64,000 nucleotides of DNA from Grimontia kaedaensis (lineage in GTDB: Bacteria > Pseudomonadota > Gammaproteobacteria > Enterobacterales > Vibrionaceae), in the NCBI RefSeq assembly GCF_023746615.1, contig NZ_CP082276.1, forward strand, positions 1,426,001-1,490,000. The letters run 5' to 3'. The translations under genes were made by a program, and so were the position numbers. The notes beneath the pieces were generated by a model that saw nothing but the letters and a program-made list of their open reading frames with translations, was not told where the DNA came from and ran no database searches. Of the stretch, positions 51,604 to 60,760 are shown piece by piece. Position 1 is the first letter of the stretch. Each line of letters begins with the position of its first letter.

Positions 51604-53925
51604 ATGAAACCGAAATTTCATATGCTATCTCTTGGTGTCGCGATCGCAGTAACTTCGCTACCCTCTGTTGCTGCACAACGGATTAATCTTGAACTTCCAG
51701 GCTTTGCCAAAGCGGACAATCAAGTTGAAGCATTATTGGAAGGTCAGTCCTACATAGAGGGCTTTTCAGGAAGAGACCTTAGCGGTAACGAGGTGGTAAG
51801 AATCAGTCAAACCTATCAAGGCCTTCCCATTTATGGAGAGAGTTTTGTAGCAAACAAGGGTCAGCTAGGACGCTTCAGCGGCTTTGTTGGGAGCGCCATC
51901 ACTGGTATCGAACAAGACCTCCCAACAACAACACCCTTAATTAGCGATGATGAAGCATTGTCAACCTTACTTGCACTAAAAGGACACGAGCTATACCAAA
52001 TCCAACATCCCGAAAAGCAGCTCATGGTTTGGTTGGACGAAAATGATACCGCCCACCTAGCATGGAAGGTCTCCTATGTTGTTTACAGCGATAAGCCAAC
52101 GCGCCCTATTAGCTTTATTGACGCGCTATCCGGTAAAGTGCTCGACAGCTGGGAAGGGCTAAATCATGCGCAAAGCACAGGACCGGGCGGAAATCCAAAA
52201 ACCGGTCGCTACCATTTTGGTACTGACTATCCTGCATTTGACGTTACGCAGTCTGGGAGCACATGTTATTTAGACAGCGAAAACGTCGAAACTCTAGATA
52301 TGAGGCATCAAAAAAGTGGAGGCACTGTCCATAGTTTTAACTGCTTCGAAAACAGTGAACGAGAAGTCAACGGCGCATACTCCCCGCTAAATGACGCTCA
52401 TGCCTTCGGACAAATTGTTTTTAACATGTATAAGGAGTGGTACGGCATCGCTCCCATACGCCAGAAACTTCGTATGCGCGTTCACTACGACCGTAATTAC
52501 GAAAATGCTTTCTGGGACGGCCAACAAATGACATTCGGAGACGGTCAATCCTACTTTTATCCTCTTGTTTCTCTGGATGTTGTTTCTCATGAAGTCAGCC
52601 ATGGTGTCACTCAGCAAAACTCCGATCTGGAGTACAAAAATCAGTCGGGAGGCATTAACGAAGCGTTTTCTGATATTGCAGGTGCAGCGGCAATTTATTA
52701 TCTGGAAGGAAGCTACAACTGGAAAATTGGCGATAGGATCAAGAAAGGCAGTGGTGCCATGCGCCATATGGATAATCCTCCTCTGGATGGAAAATCCATT
52801 GGCCATGCTAAAGACTACTATTCAGGGATAGATGTACACCACAGCTCTGGAGTATTTAATAAAGCCTTCTATCTATTGGCCACAAAGCCGGGTTGGGATA
52901 TACGCAAAGGGTTTGATATTTTCCTTCGCGCAAACCAGCTATACTGGCAAGCGAGATCAACGTTTGATCATGCTTCGTCAGGCGTTTTCAATGCTGCCAG
53001 TGACTTGGGATACTGTGTTGATGACGTTATCGATGCATTCCAACAAGTGGGCGTTACAGCAGGCGATAAAACTGGTGAGCACTGCGAAGACCTTTATCCT
53101 GTTGTTGATGCTTCTTTCTCACATGAAACCAATGCACTAACCGCAGTATTCAGCAACCTGTCGACAGGCCCGATTGCTTCATATCAATGGGATTTCGGTG
53201 ATGGCCGCTCTTCTTCTCAGCAGAGTCCGTCACACACTTATGCGACAAGTGGGACTTATTCCGTCTCGTTGACAGTCGCTGATAGCAAGGGGAACAGTGA
53301 CGTTGCGGTTAATACGGTAACGGTGTCTGATTCAGACAGTTCATGTTCAGTTGCCGCTTGGGATCCCAACAAGAGCTATGCTTCCGGTGATGTTGTGAGT
53401 TTTCAAGGTAAAACATATAAAGCAACTTGGTGGTCTACTGGCGCACAACCAGATATCTACCCCCAAGTCTGGTCTGTAAACGGAGACTGCCAAACATTAC
53501 CGGGAGATAACCTCCCTCCTGTTGCGGATTTCAACTTCTCCGCTTCAGGGCTCACCATTAGCTTCCAGAGCACATCGACCGATGATACAGGCATTGTTAG
53601 CCACACATGGCAGTTTGGGGACGGCACTGAGTCATCAGAAAAAAGCCCGACGCATACTTACCAACAGCAAGGTAGCTATGAAGTAAAGCTTATTGTGGCT
53701 GATACCAAGGGAGTGACCGACGAGAAAATCACCACGATTGTGGTTTCCAACGATAATCCGACAACAGAGTGCTATCCCGTTTGGCAGTCAGGTATGGTTT
53801 ACAGCAGTGGAGAGCGCGTTTCCCATAAAGGCAGTGCGTATGAAGCAAAATGGTGGACGCAAAATGAAGAGCCTGGTACAACGGGCGAGTGGGGAGTTTG
53901 GGAGAACTTGGGGCCTTGTTCTTAA
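51604..53925 (+). CDS. Secreted M4 zinc metalloprotease (vibriolysin-like) with PKD and chitin-binding modules
   Basis: 773 residues: signal peptide to about 24 (VAAQ), a fungalysin/thermolysin-type propeptide (about 25-200), and the M4 catalytic domain with the zinc motif HEVSHG (residues 329-334) and third ligand Glu353 in GGINEAFSD. C-terminal modules follow in order PKD (about 500-575), CBM5/12-type (about 583-630), PKD (about 638-715), CBM5/12-type (about 725-773). It is exported, activated by self-cleavage and probably acts on protein at chitin surfaces. Monocistronic. Confidence 0.93.
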   Translation: MKPKFHMLSLGVAIAVTSLPSVAAQRINLELPGFAKADNQVEALLEGQSYIEGFSGRDLSGNEVVRISQTYQGLPIYGESFVANKGQLGRFSGFVGSAITGIEQDLPTTTPLISDDEALSTLLALKGHELYQIQHPEKQLMVWLDENDTAHLAWKVSYVVYSDKPTRPISFIDALSGKVLDSWEGLNHAQSTGPGGNPKTGRYHFGTDYPAFDVTQSGSTCYLDSENVETLDMRHQKSGGTVHSFNCFENSEREVNGAYSPLNDAHAFGQIVFNMYKEWYGIAPIRQKLRMRVHYDRNYENAFWDGQQMTFGDGQSYFYPLVSLDVVSHEVSHGVTQQNSDLEYKNQSGGINEAFSDIAGAAAIYYLEGSYNWKIGDRIKKGSGAMRHMDNPPLDGKSIGHAKDYYSGIDVHHSSGVFNKAFYLLATKPGWDIRKGFDIFLRANQLYWQARSTFDHASSGVFNAASDLGYCVDDVIDAFQQVGVTAGDKTGEHCEDLYPVVDASFSHETNALTAVFSNLSTGPIASYQWDFGDGRSSSQQSPSHTYATSGTYSVSLTVADSKGNSDVAVNTVTVSDSDSSCSVAAWDPNKSYASGDVVSFQGKTYKATWWSTGAQPDIYPQVWSVNGDCQTLPGDNLPPVADFNFSASGLTISFQSTSTDDTGIVSHTWQFGDGTESSEKSPTHTYQQQGSYEVKLIVADTKGVTDEKITTIVVSNDNPTTECYPVWQSGMVYSSGERVSHKGSAYEAKWWTQNEEPGTTGEWGVWENLGPCS

Positions 53926-53940
53926 CTCTGTAAATTAAAA

Positions 53941-53966
53941 AAGAGCAGCTTGGCTGCTCTTTTTTA
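53941..53966 (+). terminator. Terminator after the M4 protease gene
   Basis: AAGAGCAGC / GCTGCTCTT stem of 9 bp, loop TTG, T6 tail. The A-run on the left lets it also serve the convergent gene. Confidence 0.85.
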
Positions 53967-53990
53967 CTGGCTGTTCAAGGGCTTAATATA

Positions 53991-54857
53991 TCACTGAGCC
54001 TTAATAAGAACGGAAGTATCCATTCGACCAAAACCTTGAACTTGGAGGCGGGCGTATTTTTCGTCTACTTCTTTGGTCAATGGCAGTTCGAGACCTTTGT
54101 CTGCCGCTTCATCCAAACAAATTCCCAAATCTTTGCGCATCCAGTCGATAGCAAATCCAAAATCGAATTTGTCCTGCGCCATAGTAACAGCACGGTTTTC
54201 CATCTGCCACGAACCCGCCGCTCCGTGCTTAAGCACATTGACCATTTGTTCGATATCCAAACCCGATGCTTGAGCCAGAATTAGCGCTTCACTCAATCCT
54301 TGCAAGATACCCGTGATGCAAATTTGATTGGCCATTTTACAGCGCTGACCCTGACCATTTTTACCCATCAAAACGGCTTGCTTGGCATAAGCATCAATCA
54401 CTGGTTTCACCGCATCAAATACTATCTGGTCGCCGCCACACATCACAGTCAATACACCGTTTTCTGCACCTGCCTGACCGCCTGAGACTGGCGCGTCAAT
54501 AAAGTGCACTTTTTTCTCCTGACACGCTTCGGCGAGTTCTTCAGCCAACGTTGCGGATGTAGTGGTGTGATCCACCAGCACACTCCCTGCTTTCATACTG
54601 GCCAGTACGCCATCATCACCAAAAATCACACTGCGGACATCATTATCATTGCCAACACACACAAATACCACATCACAGCCTTGTGCTGCCTCACGTGGCG
54701 TAACAGCGAAGTCAGCTTTGTATTCATCTGCCCAGGCTTGAGCTTTCGCAGTGGTACGATTGAAAACGGTTGTGTTAAACCCAGCATTTTTGAGATGGCC
54801 TGCCATCGGATAGCCCATAACGCCGAGACCGATAAATGCGACTTTTTCCTGAGCCAT
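53991..54857 (-). CDS. 3-hydroxyisobutyrate-dehydrogenase-family oxidoreductase
   Basis: 288 residues with the NAD(P) motif FIGLGVMGYPMAGHL, the substrate motif DAPVSGGQAGAENGVLTVMCGG, the catalytic Lys in GQGQRCKMANQI and the C-terminal helical half (FAIDWMRKDLGICLDEA). It belongs to the MmsB/GarR beta-hydroxyacid dehydrogenase group, substrate not fixed. It is divergent from the decayed MocR regulator gene, which may once have controlled it. Confidence 0.9.
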   Translation of the reverse strand: MAQEKVAFIGLGVMGYPMAGHLKNAGFNTTVFNRTTAKAQAWADEYKADFAVTPREAAQGCDVVFVCVGNDNDVRSVIFGDDGVLASMKAGSVLVDHTTTSATLAEELAEACQEKKVHFIDAPVSGGQAGAENGVLTVMCGGDQIVFDAVKPVIDAYAKQAVLMGKNGQGQRCKMANQICITGILQGLSEALILAQASGLDIEQMVNVLKHGAAGSWQMENRAVTMAQDKFDFGFAIDWMRKDLGICLDEAADKGLELPLTKEVDEKYARLQVQGFGRMDTSVLIKAQ

Positions 54858-55043
54858 GATGACTTCTCCTTTTGGTATTCGTTGATGTCCATAATGGAGG
54901 TTGTTTAACTATTTCTTGAGCGACTATAATTGCATCAATTGCCATATGTCAATTTTAAATAATGACACAATTAAGCTATTTCAATCATTCGCACCTTTGA
55001 TCATAATTTAGTCCATGCCACGAGCAGACACAGGAAGACCTTT

Positions 55044-55759
55044 TTGAGTGAAACCAAATTCAAATACATTGCCAATCAGATAACCTCTCGAATCGAGCAA
55101 GGTATTTATGCTGCAAGGGCCAGACTACCGCCTCACAGAGAATTGGCCAAAGAACTTGGCACCACGCCAGCCACCGTTTCAAAAGCCTATAAGCTACTGT
55201 CGGAATTTGGACGCGTTAAATCATTTGTTGGGCGTGGCACCTTCGTTCGGGACAAGTCTGCTCTTAGTCAGGTTATCCAACCTCAGCATCAGGAATTAGA
55301 TTTTAACTTTTCTATTCTCCAGCCCTGATTGGGTTTGAACCTCAATGCACTTACCGAGGCATATTCTCAGACAGCTGAAACCCTAACAAAACCTGGGGAC
55401 ACCATTGCAGTCGAAGCGCTGACGTACCCCGGTATTCTGGCAATTGCCAATCTCGCTGGACGAGATATCGCCAAACAGTGGCAGCAGATATCATCAAAGA
55501 CTTCTACGAAACAGCGTCAGGTTTTCATATCTGGTTGAAGTTGCCGGAACACTGACGAGCAGACAGATTGGTAGAAGAAGCGAAAAAGCAGGCGATTCTT
55601 GTCGGTCACGGCGGGTATTTTTCGGCCGGTGACACACCAAATTGTGTCCGACTGTCGCTGATGTCTATCAGCTCAAGAGATCGGTTTGAAGAAGGGCTAA
55701 TTCAATTCGCAGAATTATTGGCCAGCAAACCTATGCCATTCAGTGATTTCCTGAATTAA
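55044..55759 (+). pseudogene. Deleted MocR-type (GntR plus aminotransferase) regulator gene
   Basis: The TTG at 55044 (RBS AGGAAG) opens a GntR winged helix (TSRIEQGIY..RLPPHRELAKELGTTPATVSKAYKLLSEFGRV) and the linker DFNFSILQP, then stops at 55326. Further pieces in other frames belong to the class I aminotransferase half: LTKPGDTIAVEALTYPGILAIANLAGRDI, then ADIIKDFYETASGFHIWLKLPEH and LVEEAKKQAILVGHGGYFSAGD with PNCVRLSLMSISS. Most of the aminotransferase core is missing, with frameshifts and stops at the joints. The gene cannot make a working regulator. Confidence 0.85.
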
Positions 55760-55831
55760 CGACAAGGGAATAAAGCACCTTTGGAATGAAAGTGTTACTC
55801 TAACGGCGAAATTTCCCATGAGAATTGAAAA

Positions 55832-56185
55832 ATGAGCAAACTAACTGCAGACGTTCAGGCAAATCTGATGTTGTTCGTTGAAGAAACCAAGCGTACTAAC
55901 GTGGTTTGGGGTCTGAAAAACGAAGAGGAAGGCTGGCTAGCTTGTGACTCGAGCGAGTTCGAAGAAAGCGAAGTGATGCCATTCTGGTCTTCAAAAGAAG
56001 ACGCTGCGCAACACAACGTCGATGAGTGGGCTGATTTCGAAATCACTGAAATCCCACTAGATGTGTTTGTTGAAGACTGGCTTATCACGTTGGATGAAGA
56101 CGGCGTGCTGGTCGGTACCAACTGGAATGCAGAGCTGGAAGGCAAAGAAGTCGAGCCTTCTGAGCTGGCGAAGATGTACCTGTAA
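55832..56185 (+). CDS. DUF2750 family protein
   Basis: 117 residues. The family pattern LFVEETKRTNVVWGLKNEEEGWLACDSSEFEESEVMPFWSSKEDA (WGLK, GWL and MPFWSSKEDA are diagnostic) and IPLDVFVEDWLITL are clear. Soluble, acidic, function unknown. Closed by a strong terminator. Confidence 0.88.
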   Translation: MSKLTADVQANLMLFVEETKRTNVVWGLKNEEEGWLACDSSEFEESEVMPFWSSKEDAAQHNVDEWADFEITEIPLDVFVEDWLITLDEDGVLVGTNWNAELEGKEVEPSELAKMYL

Positions 56186-56201
56186 GGGTCATTATTTCCA
56201 A

Positions 56202-56230
56202 AAAAGCCGCGACTATGTTCGCGGCTTTTT
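56202..56230. terminator. Bidirectional terminator between DUF2750 and MOSC genes
   Basis: AAAAGCCGCGA / TCGCGGCTTTT, 11 bp, loop CTATGT, T5 tail. Confidence 0.85.
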
Positions 56231-56233
56231 CGT

Positions 56234-56920
56234 TTAGGCGAAAATGCCTTTCAGCCTTGGCGTCCAGTCTTCTACTTGCTGCGTTTCCATACGTTTGTGG
56301 ACGGTACGCGTCCAGCTAGCTGACAACCCTTCCTGTGCGGCAATTAATCTCAAGCCTTCCGGGTTTAATGGATCGCCAAAGTAGTAATCGCAGGTTTGTT
56401 TGATGGTCAAAGCGTTTTCAGCGCGCTCAATCAAAATCAGTGACTCCGCAGCACTGACAAACCCGGGCGTGATCACACGGTACAACCAGCCACATTTGGC
56501 CGTTTCCTGCATCACCTCTGAAAACGTCTCTACATCCCAACGCTTGTTGAGCTTGTAACAGGGTGACCGGGGCTGACTTACCTGAATCACGGCTTTACCC
56601 CACTGATATTTGTCGCCAATGCAGACATCATCTTCTGTCATGCGTTCAGTGCTAATGTTTTCACCCATCCCCGCGGGGTGCCAGTCGGCCTTGTCGCCAA
56701 ACTTCGTACGCCAAAAGTCATAATGCTCAGAAGGATATTGATGCAATGCCCTTTCAACACCACCATGGTGTTTATCAGACGCGCACTCATCCCCTTGAAG
56801 CCCCAGAGCGGATAGGAATATCTCCCCTTCGACCGACTGCTTCCCCATGGCGGTCATCATGCCAAACTGACTTTTCACTTTTCCGGTAAAGACCTTCTTG
56901 ATGGGATACATTTTTTGCAT
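56234..56920 (-). CDS. MOSC-domain protein (YiiM-like)
   Basis: 228 residues with a MOSC domain (about 10-175) and the C-terminal three-helix part seen in YiiM (IKQTCDYYFGDPLNPEGLRLIAAQEGLSASWTRTVHKRM). The conserved Cys is in SQPRSPCYKL, the site where molybdenum cofactor and sulfur chemistry takes place in the family. YiiM reduces N-hydroxylated compounds. It is downstream of the dihaem peroxidase gene by 12 bases, so the two share a transcript. Confidence 0.88.
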   Translation of the reverse strand: MQKMYPIKKVFTGKVKSQFGMMTAMGKQSVEGEIFLSALGLQGDECASDKHHGGVERALHQYPSEHYDFWRTKFGDKADWHPAGMGENISTERMTEDDVCIGDKYQWGKAVIQVSQPRSPCYKLNKRWDVETFSEVMQETAKCGWLYRVITPGFVSAAESLILIERAENALTIKQTCDYYFGDPLNPEGLRLIAAQEGLSASWTRTVHKRMETQQVEDWTPRLKGIFA

Positions 56921-56932
56921 CGTCCTTCCCTG

Positions 56933-57940
56933 TTATTCGTGGTTCGAGAATTCGATTTTCTTTTTATTGTCGAGCGATCGCAGAAATGCTGTCATGTCTT
57001 CAACATCCTGCTCATTGAGTTTGACACCCAGTTGATGCCACGCCGTATCGCGCACGGCCTGTTCCAGCGAAAATACTGCGCCATCGTGGAAGTAAGGTGA
57101 AGTCTGACCGACATTTCGCATCGTGGGAACTTTGAAGATGAAATTATCTGCGCTGTTTCCAGTCACTGACCCTCTTCCCTTGTCGATTTCATTGGGATAG
57201 GGATTCACCAACCCCATTTTCATAAAGAGTTGGCCTCCCAACAAAGGGCCATTGTGGCAGGCATGACAACCCACCGTAATAAACCGCTTCATTCCCCGCT
57301 TTTCCTGCGCTGAGAGTGCCGCGTCGTCACCCATCAGCCATTCATCAAATCTGTCTTGCGTCACCAATGTACGCTGGAACGCCGCTAAAGCTTGCGTGAT
57401 GTTGTTAAATACCAGGGGGTTTTCATCATGAGGGAAAGCAAGGTCGAACTTGGGCTGGTAGCCTTTCTCTTTCAGTCTTCGCACTGCTTCTTCCTCGGAA
57501 GGCAGCGCCATTTCAATCGGGTTCAGAATTGGGCTTCTTGCCTGTTCATGCAACGTTTTCGCTCTGCCGTCCCAAAATTGTACGAATTGGAAACCTGCGT
57601 TCCAGGTAGTGAGGCTATTGCGGCTACCCTGTTTCCCTAATGCCCCGACAGACACCGATAACGGCTCTGTACCCGAGCTGGATTTATCCAGATCATGGCA
57701 ACTGTTACACGACTGACTGCCATTGCCTGAGAGCGCGGTTTCAAAGTAAAGGGCCTTTCCCAGAGCAATTTGTTCTGGCGTGTCGTTCTCACTGCCGGGC
57801 ATAGAATGCGGCATCACACCGAACACACTTAAACCCAATTGCCGCAGATCTTCTGACGCCATGACATCCAACGAAAACAACCACCCAACTGCCAACGCAG
57901 TTTTGCTTAACCTTGCCAAACTGTTTCTTTGCATGTGCAT
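56933..57940 (-). CDS. Dihaem cytochrome c peroxidase (MauG/CcpA family)
   Basis: 335 residues with a signal peptide (to about 28) and two c-type haem motifs, CNSCH at 78-82 and CHACH near 220. The FDGAVFSLEQAVR and PTMRNVGQTSPYFHDGAV segments match bacterial dihaem peroxidases, periplasmic enzymes that reduce H2O2 with electrons from cytochrome c. Start is at the first Met; MQRN two residues in is possible. Heads the unit with the MOSC gene. Confidence 0.9.
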   Translation of the reverse strand: MHMQRNSLARLSKTALAVGWLFSLDVMASEDLRQLGLSVFGVMPHSMPGSENDTPEQIALGKALYFETALSGNGSQSCNSCHDLDKSSSGTEPLSVSVGALGKQGSRNSLTTWNAGFQFVQFWDGRAKTLHEQARSPILNPIEMALPSEEEAVRRLKEKGYQPKFDLAFPHDENPLVFNNITQALAAFQRTLVTQDRFDEWLMGDDAALSAQEKRGMKRFITVGCHACHNGPLLGGQLFMKMGLVNPYPNEIDKGRGSVTGNSADNFIFKVPTMRNVGQTSPYFHDGAVFSLEQAVRDTAWHQLGVKLNEQDVEDMTAFLRSLDNKKKIEFSNHE

Positions 57941-58130
57941 TTTTCCTTTCGCTGAGGATAGAAAACACTTAACACATGGTTTCGAGTCAATACAATTAAT
58001 TTATCCGATAGTCATCCTCGGAATTATCAATGAAGATGAACGCTATCAATCTTGAACTGACCTAGTTCATTGATACGCAAGGAAATATCGATGAGAAGTG
58101 CAGAATAGGCGGAAGAAAGGCAAAAAAAGA

Positions 58131-58150
58131 AGGGGCGCTATTCCGCCCCT
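58131..58150 (-). terminator. Terminator of the glutaredoxin 2 gene
   Basis: AGGGGCG / CGCCCCT stem of 7 bp, loop CTATTC, with a U-tract on the minus strand (from AAAAAAAG). Confidence 0.8.
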
Positions 58151-58169
58151 CTTTTCTCAATTTTGTTAG

Positions 58170-58841
58170 TTAGGCTGTCGCAACTGGTGCCCCAACTGCC
58201 ACACTGTCGAACAGCGCCACCCCCGTCAGTTTGGACACTTCATCCAAGTACTGACGAACATTGCCTGGGTAGCGCAGACCTTTCGTCACTGTGTAGTTTC
58301 GAAGGAATGGGAATATATTGATGTCGTCATAAGTCAGCACGTTATTTCGCTGTGAAGGTGGGACCAACCAATCGAGTTTCAGCAGTTCAACATTCAGCTT
58401 AGCAATGTACTCTTCACTGTTAGCAAACGCCTCATCGAAAGACATTTTGATCATGGATGATTTGTTTTTAGTAAACCAGGCTTTCGCTTCTTCACTCTGA
58501 AATTCCGGCAATTCAATCATCATCCAACGCGGATAAATCAGGCGTGAGCCGAACTGGCCAGCAACATTCATCCAAGCTGAAATGCGCTCACCCATTGTGC
58601 CCTCAGCAATCGCTGGGTTACCGTCGAGATTGTCGAGGTACGCAGCAATATCGAGGCTCTCTGCCATGTAGCTACCGTCTTCTTTTTGAAGGATCGGAAC
58701 CAGGTTGGCACCGACTTTTTCGATTCGGGCGTCGACATCGTGGTTTTGAAGATAAACAAGTTCCAGGTCTACCTTCTTCAAGCCTGCAACCATCATCGCT
58801 TTCACGCAGAACGGGCAGTGGTCAAACACAAACAGTTTCAT
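58170..58841 (-). CDS. grxB: Glutaredoxin 2
   Basis: 223 residues, two domains as in E. coli GrxB: an N-terminal thioredoxin-like part with the redox motif CPFC (residues 9-12) in LFVFDHCPFCVKAMM and the cis-Pro VPIL, and a C-terminal all-helical GST-like part (about 80-215, WLVPPSQRN, DINIFPFLRN). It reduces glutathione-mixed disulfides. Monocistronic with its own terminator. Confidence 0.92.
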   Translation of the reverse strand: MKLFVFDHCPFCVKAMMVAGLKKVDLELVYLQNHDVDARIEKVGANLVPILQKEDGSYMAESLDIAAYLDNLDGNPAIAEGTMGERISAWMNVAGQFGSRLIYPRWMMIELPEFQSEEAKAWFTKNKSSMIKMSFDEAFANSEEYIAKLNVELLKLDWLVPPSQRNNVLTYDDINIFPFLRNYTVTKGLRYPGNVRQYLDEVSKLTGVALFDSVAVGAPVATA

Positions 58842-58992
58842 GAAACATCCTTTTTGAAACAGGTGCGCCTACACTTTTGTGGCACAAATATGACGCGCCG
58901 ATTGTAGAGCGTTTTCTCTCAAAGGAAAATGATGATGTTTCAAGCAGGATCACACCGCGATTAATTCGCGAACAAAATCTTATCGCCACAAA

Positions 58993-59015
58993 AAAAGCCC
59001 CTTGTCGGGGCTTTT
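58993..59015 (-). terminator. Terminator of the 49-residue protein gene
   Basis: AAAAGCCCC / GGGGCTTTT stem of 9 bp, loop TTGTC. The A7 on the plus strand gives a U-tract in the minus direction. Confidence 0.75.
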
Positions 59016-59019
59016 CAGG

Positions 59020-59169
59020 TTATTCGAGTGGTTCTGTGGGAATCCAGCAGTTTTCAGCTTCATCGTTGGCATCTGACAACACAACCAGAAGCCCCATATC
59101 AACCATCTCTTTTAATGTCAGGTCGTCGGCAAGATGCATGGTTTCTCCGCGCTCGTTTTCCAGTTCCAT
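59020..59169 (-). CDS. Small acidic protein of 49 residues
   Basis: Found by reading the minus strand. AAGGAG lies eight bases before the ATG, and the stop is followed within five bases by a terminator, so it is a complete small transcription unit. The sequence starts MELENERGETMHLADD and has LTLKEMVDMGLLVVLSD, an amphipathic segment, then an acidic tail with WIPTEPLE. No membrane span or signal peptide. No family recognised. Confidence 0.6.
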   Translation of the reverse strand: MELENERGETMHLADDLTLKEMVDMGLLVVLSDANDEAENCWIPTEPLE

Positions 59170-59313
59170 ATCATTCACTCCTTTTTACCCAAACACCCTG
59201 AAGATGCTCGCATTCAGAGGTCGTTTGGGTATACAGTCATTCTCTAAAGATAGCAGTCAAAAGGAGCTTAAAGCGGGTTTTCTAAACCCGAAAAACAGAG
59301 CAAAAGAAAGAGG

Positions 59314-60483
59314 CTAAGCCTCGACCTTTTTTGGTTTTCTGGTAAACAACAGATAAATAAGAGGAACCGCACAAACAAAAGGAAGCATGACTAAATTCAG
59401 GGTCTGCCAGCCCAAGTTCACCTCAAGGTTACCCGCCATCAATGCTGTCAGGGTAACGCTGCCAAACACGGCAAATTCATTGATTGCCTGGGCACGTGGT
59501 TTGTCTTGTGGCAAGTAAGTTTGGGTCAGTTGACTGGTCGCGCCAATAAACATGAAATTCCACCCGACACCTAGCAATACCAATGCAATACGGAAATGCC
59601 ATTCAGAGACGCCGTTAAGGTTCACCAGAATACACCCAACGAAAAACAGACTTCCAAGAAGGATCGTCATGCGTGCACCAATTTTTCCGATAATACTGCC
59701 AGTAAAGAAAGAGGGTACAAACATCCCCAACACGTGCCATTCAATGACTAAGGCGGCCTGCTCAAAATGGAAACCGTGTTTATGCATGGCAATCGGTGTC
59801 ACTGTCATCAACAGATTCATGACCGCATAAGCCACAACGGCAGCGATAACAGCCACAAGGTAACCCGGCGCTTTAAGAATTTGCCCTACAGAGCTTTGGG
59901 CAGGTTGATCTTGTGCCGGCACAGCAGCAGGTAAAGCAATAAAATTCAGAACCAGTAAAGAGAGAATATAAAGGACGGTGATTCCGATAAAAGCGCCACT
60001 GAAGTGGGTACCAGGTAGCCAATGTTGGCTGGCAATAGCAAGGTTCGGCCCTAGGATAGCTGCCAGCACGCCACCTGCCATGGATAGCGAAATTGCCTTG
60101 TCGCGGCTTTCCGGGTCGCTCACTTCTATCGCTGCAAAGCGGTACAGGGTGCCAAAACCAATGCCGATACCTAATAACAAAGTACTAAAGCAAAACAGCC
60201 AAAATGCGCCTTGTTGCAGGGCATGCACACAAAGTAGCGCCCCGAAAATACCGATGATATTCCCGAGCCGGAAGCCATTCTTACGTCCAATTTTCGCCAT
60301 GATAAGAGACGCAGGAATCGTCGCCATCATCAAACCGACAAACTGGGTTGAAACTGGCAATGTCACCCAAGTATCGCTGGGTGAGAGTTGTTGGCCTATC
60401 AATCCATTTACAGATATCAGCACAATGTTGCCGCTCATTAGCAGCGCCTGACAAAGTGCCAACAACCAGACATTTCTATTCAT
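59314..60483 (-). CDS. Major facilitator superfamily transporter
   Basis: 389 residues from MNRNVWLLALCQ, the natural start of the first membrane helix; 30 codons upstream in the same frame are unlikely to be coding. Twelve membrane helices, with the MFS loop motif GRKNGFRLGNIIG after helix 2 and a second similar one (IGKIGARMTILLG) after helix 8. Substrate not predictable. Divergent from the RTX-repeat gene. No linked regulator. Confidence 0.85.
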   Translation of the reverse strand: MNRNVWLLALCQALLMSGNIVLISVNGLIGQQLSPSDTWVTLPVSTQFVGLMMATIPASLIMAKIGRKNGFRLGNIIGIFGALLCVHALQQGAFWLFCFSTLLLGIGIGFGTLYRFAAIEVSDPESRDKAISLSMAGGVLAAILGPNLAIASQHWLPGTHFSGAFIGITVLYILSLLVLNFIALPAAVPAQDQPAQSSVGQILKAPGYLVAVIAAVVAYAVMNLLMTVTPIAMHKHGFHFEQAALVIEWHVLGMFVPSFFTGSIIGKIGARMTILLGSLFFVGCILVNLNGVSEWHFRIALVLLGVGWNFMFIGATSQLTQTYLPQDKPRAQAINEFAVFGSVTLTALMAGNLEVNLGWQTLNLVMLPFVCAVPLIYLLFTRKPKKVEA

Positions 60484-60760
60484 TCCATGAAATTCCTGAA
60501 AAGGCGGGACGAAGTTTCGAGTATCCCGCAGCATATGACATACAGCAACCTCTCGGCCTGACTTTATCGACACTGCAAATCAGAGCTTCCAACAATACAG
60601 TCATCCGGAATATCTGCGAATCCACCCAAACCCGCGTTCTAATTGTTGTAAGGAGTTCTAACACTCCTGTCTCGAAATTAGTTCATGCAAGTCCGACAAT
60701 TTGTGTGAATCTGTATGTGGTAGGAATTCACTATCAAATCAACAAGGGAAGGTGCTGAAC

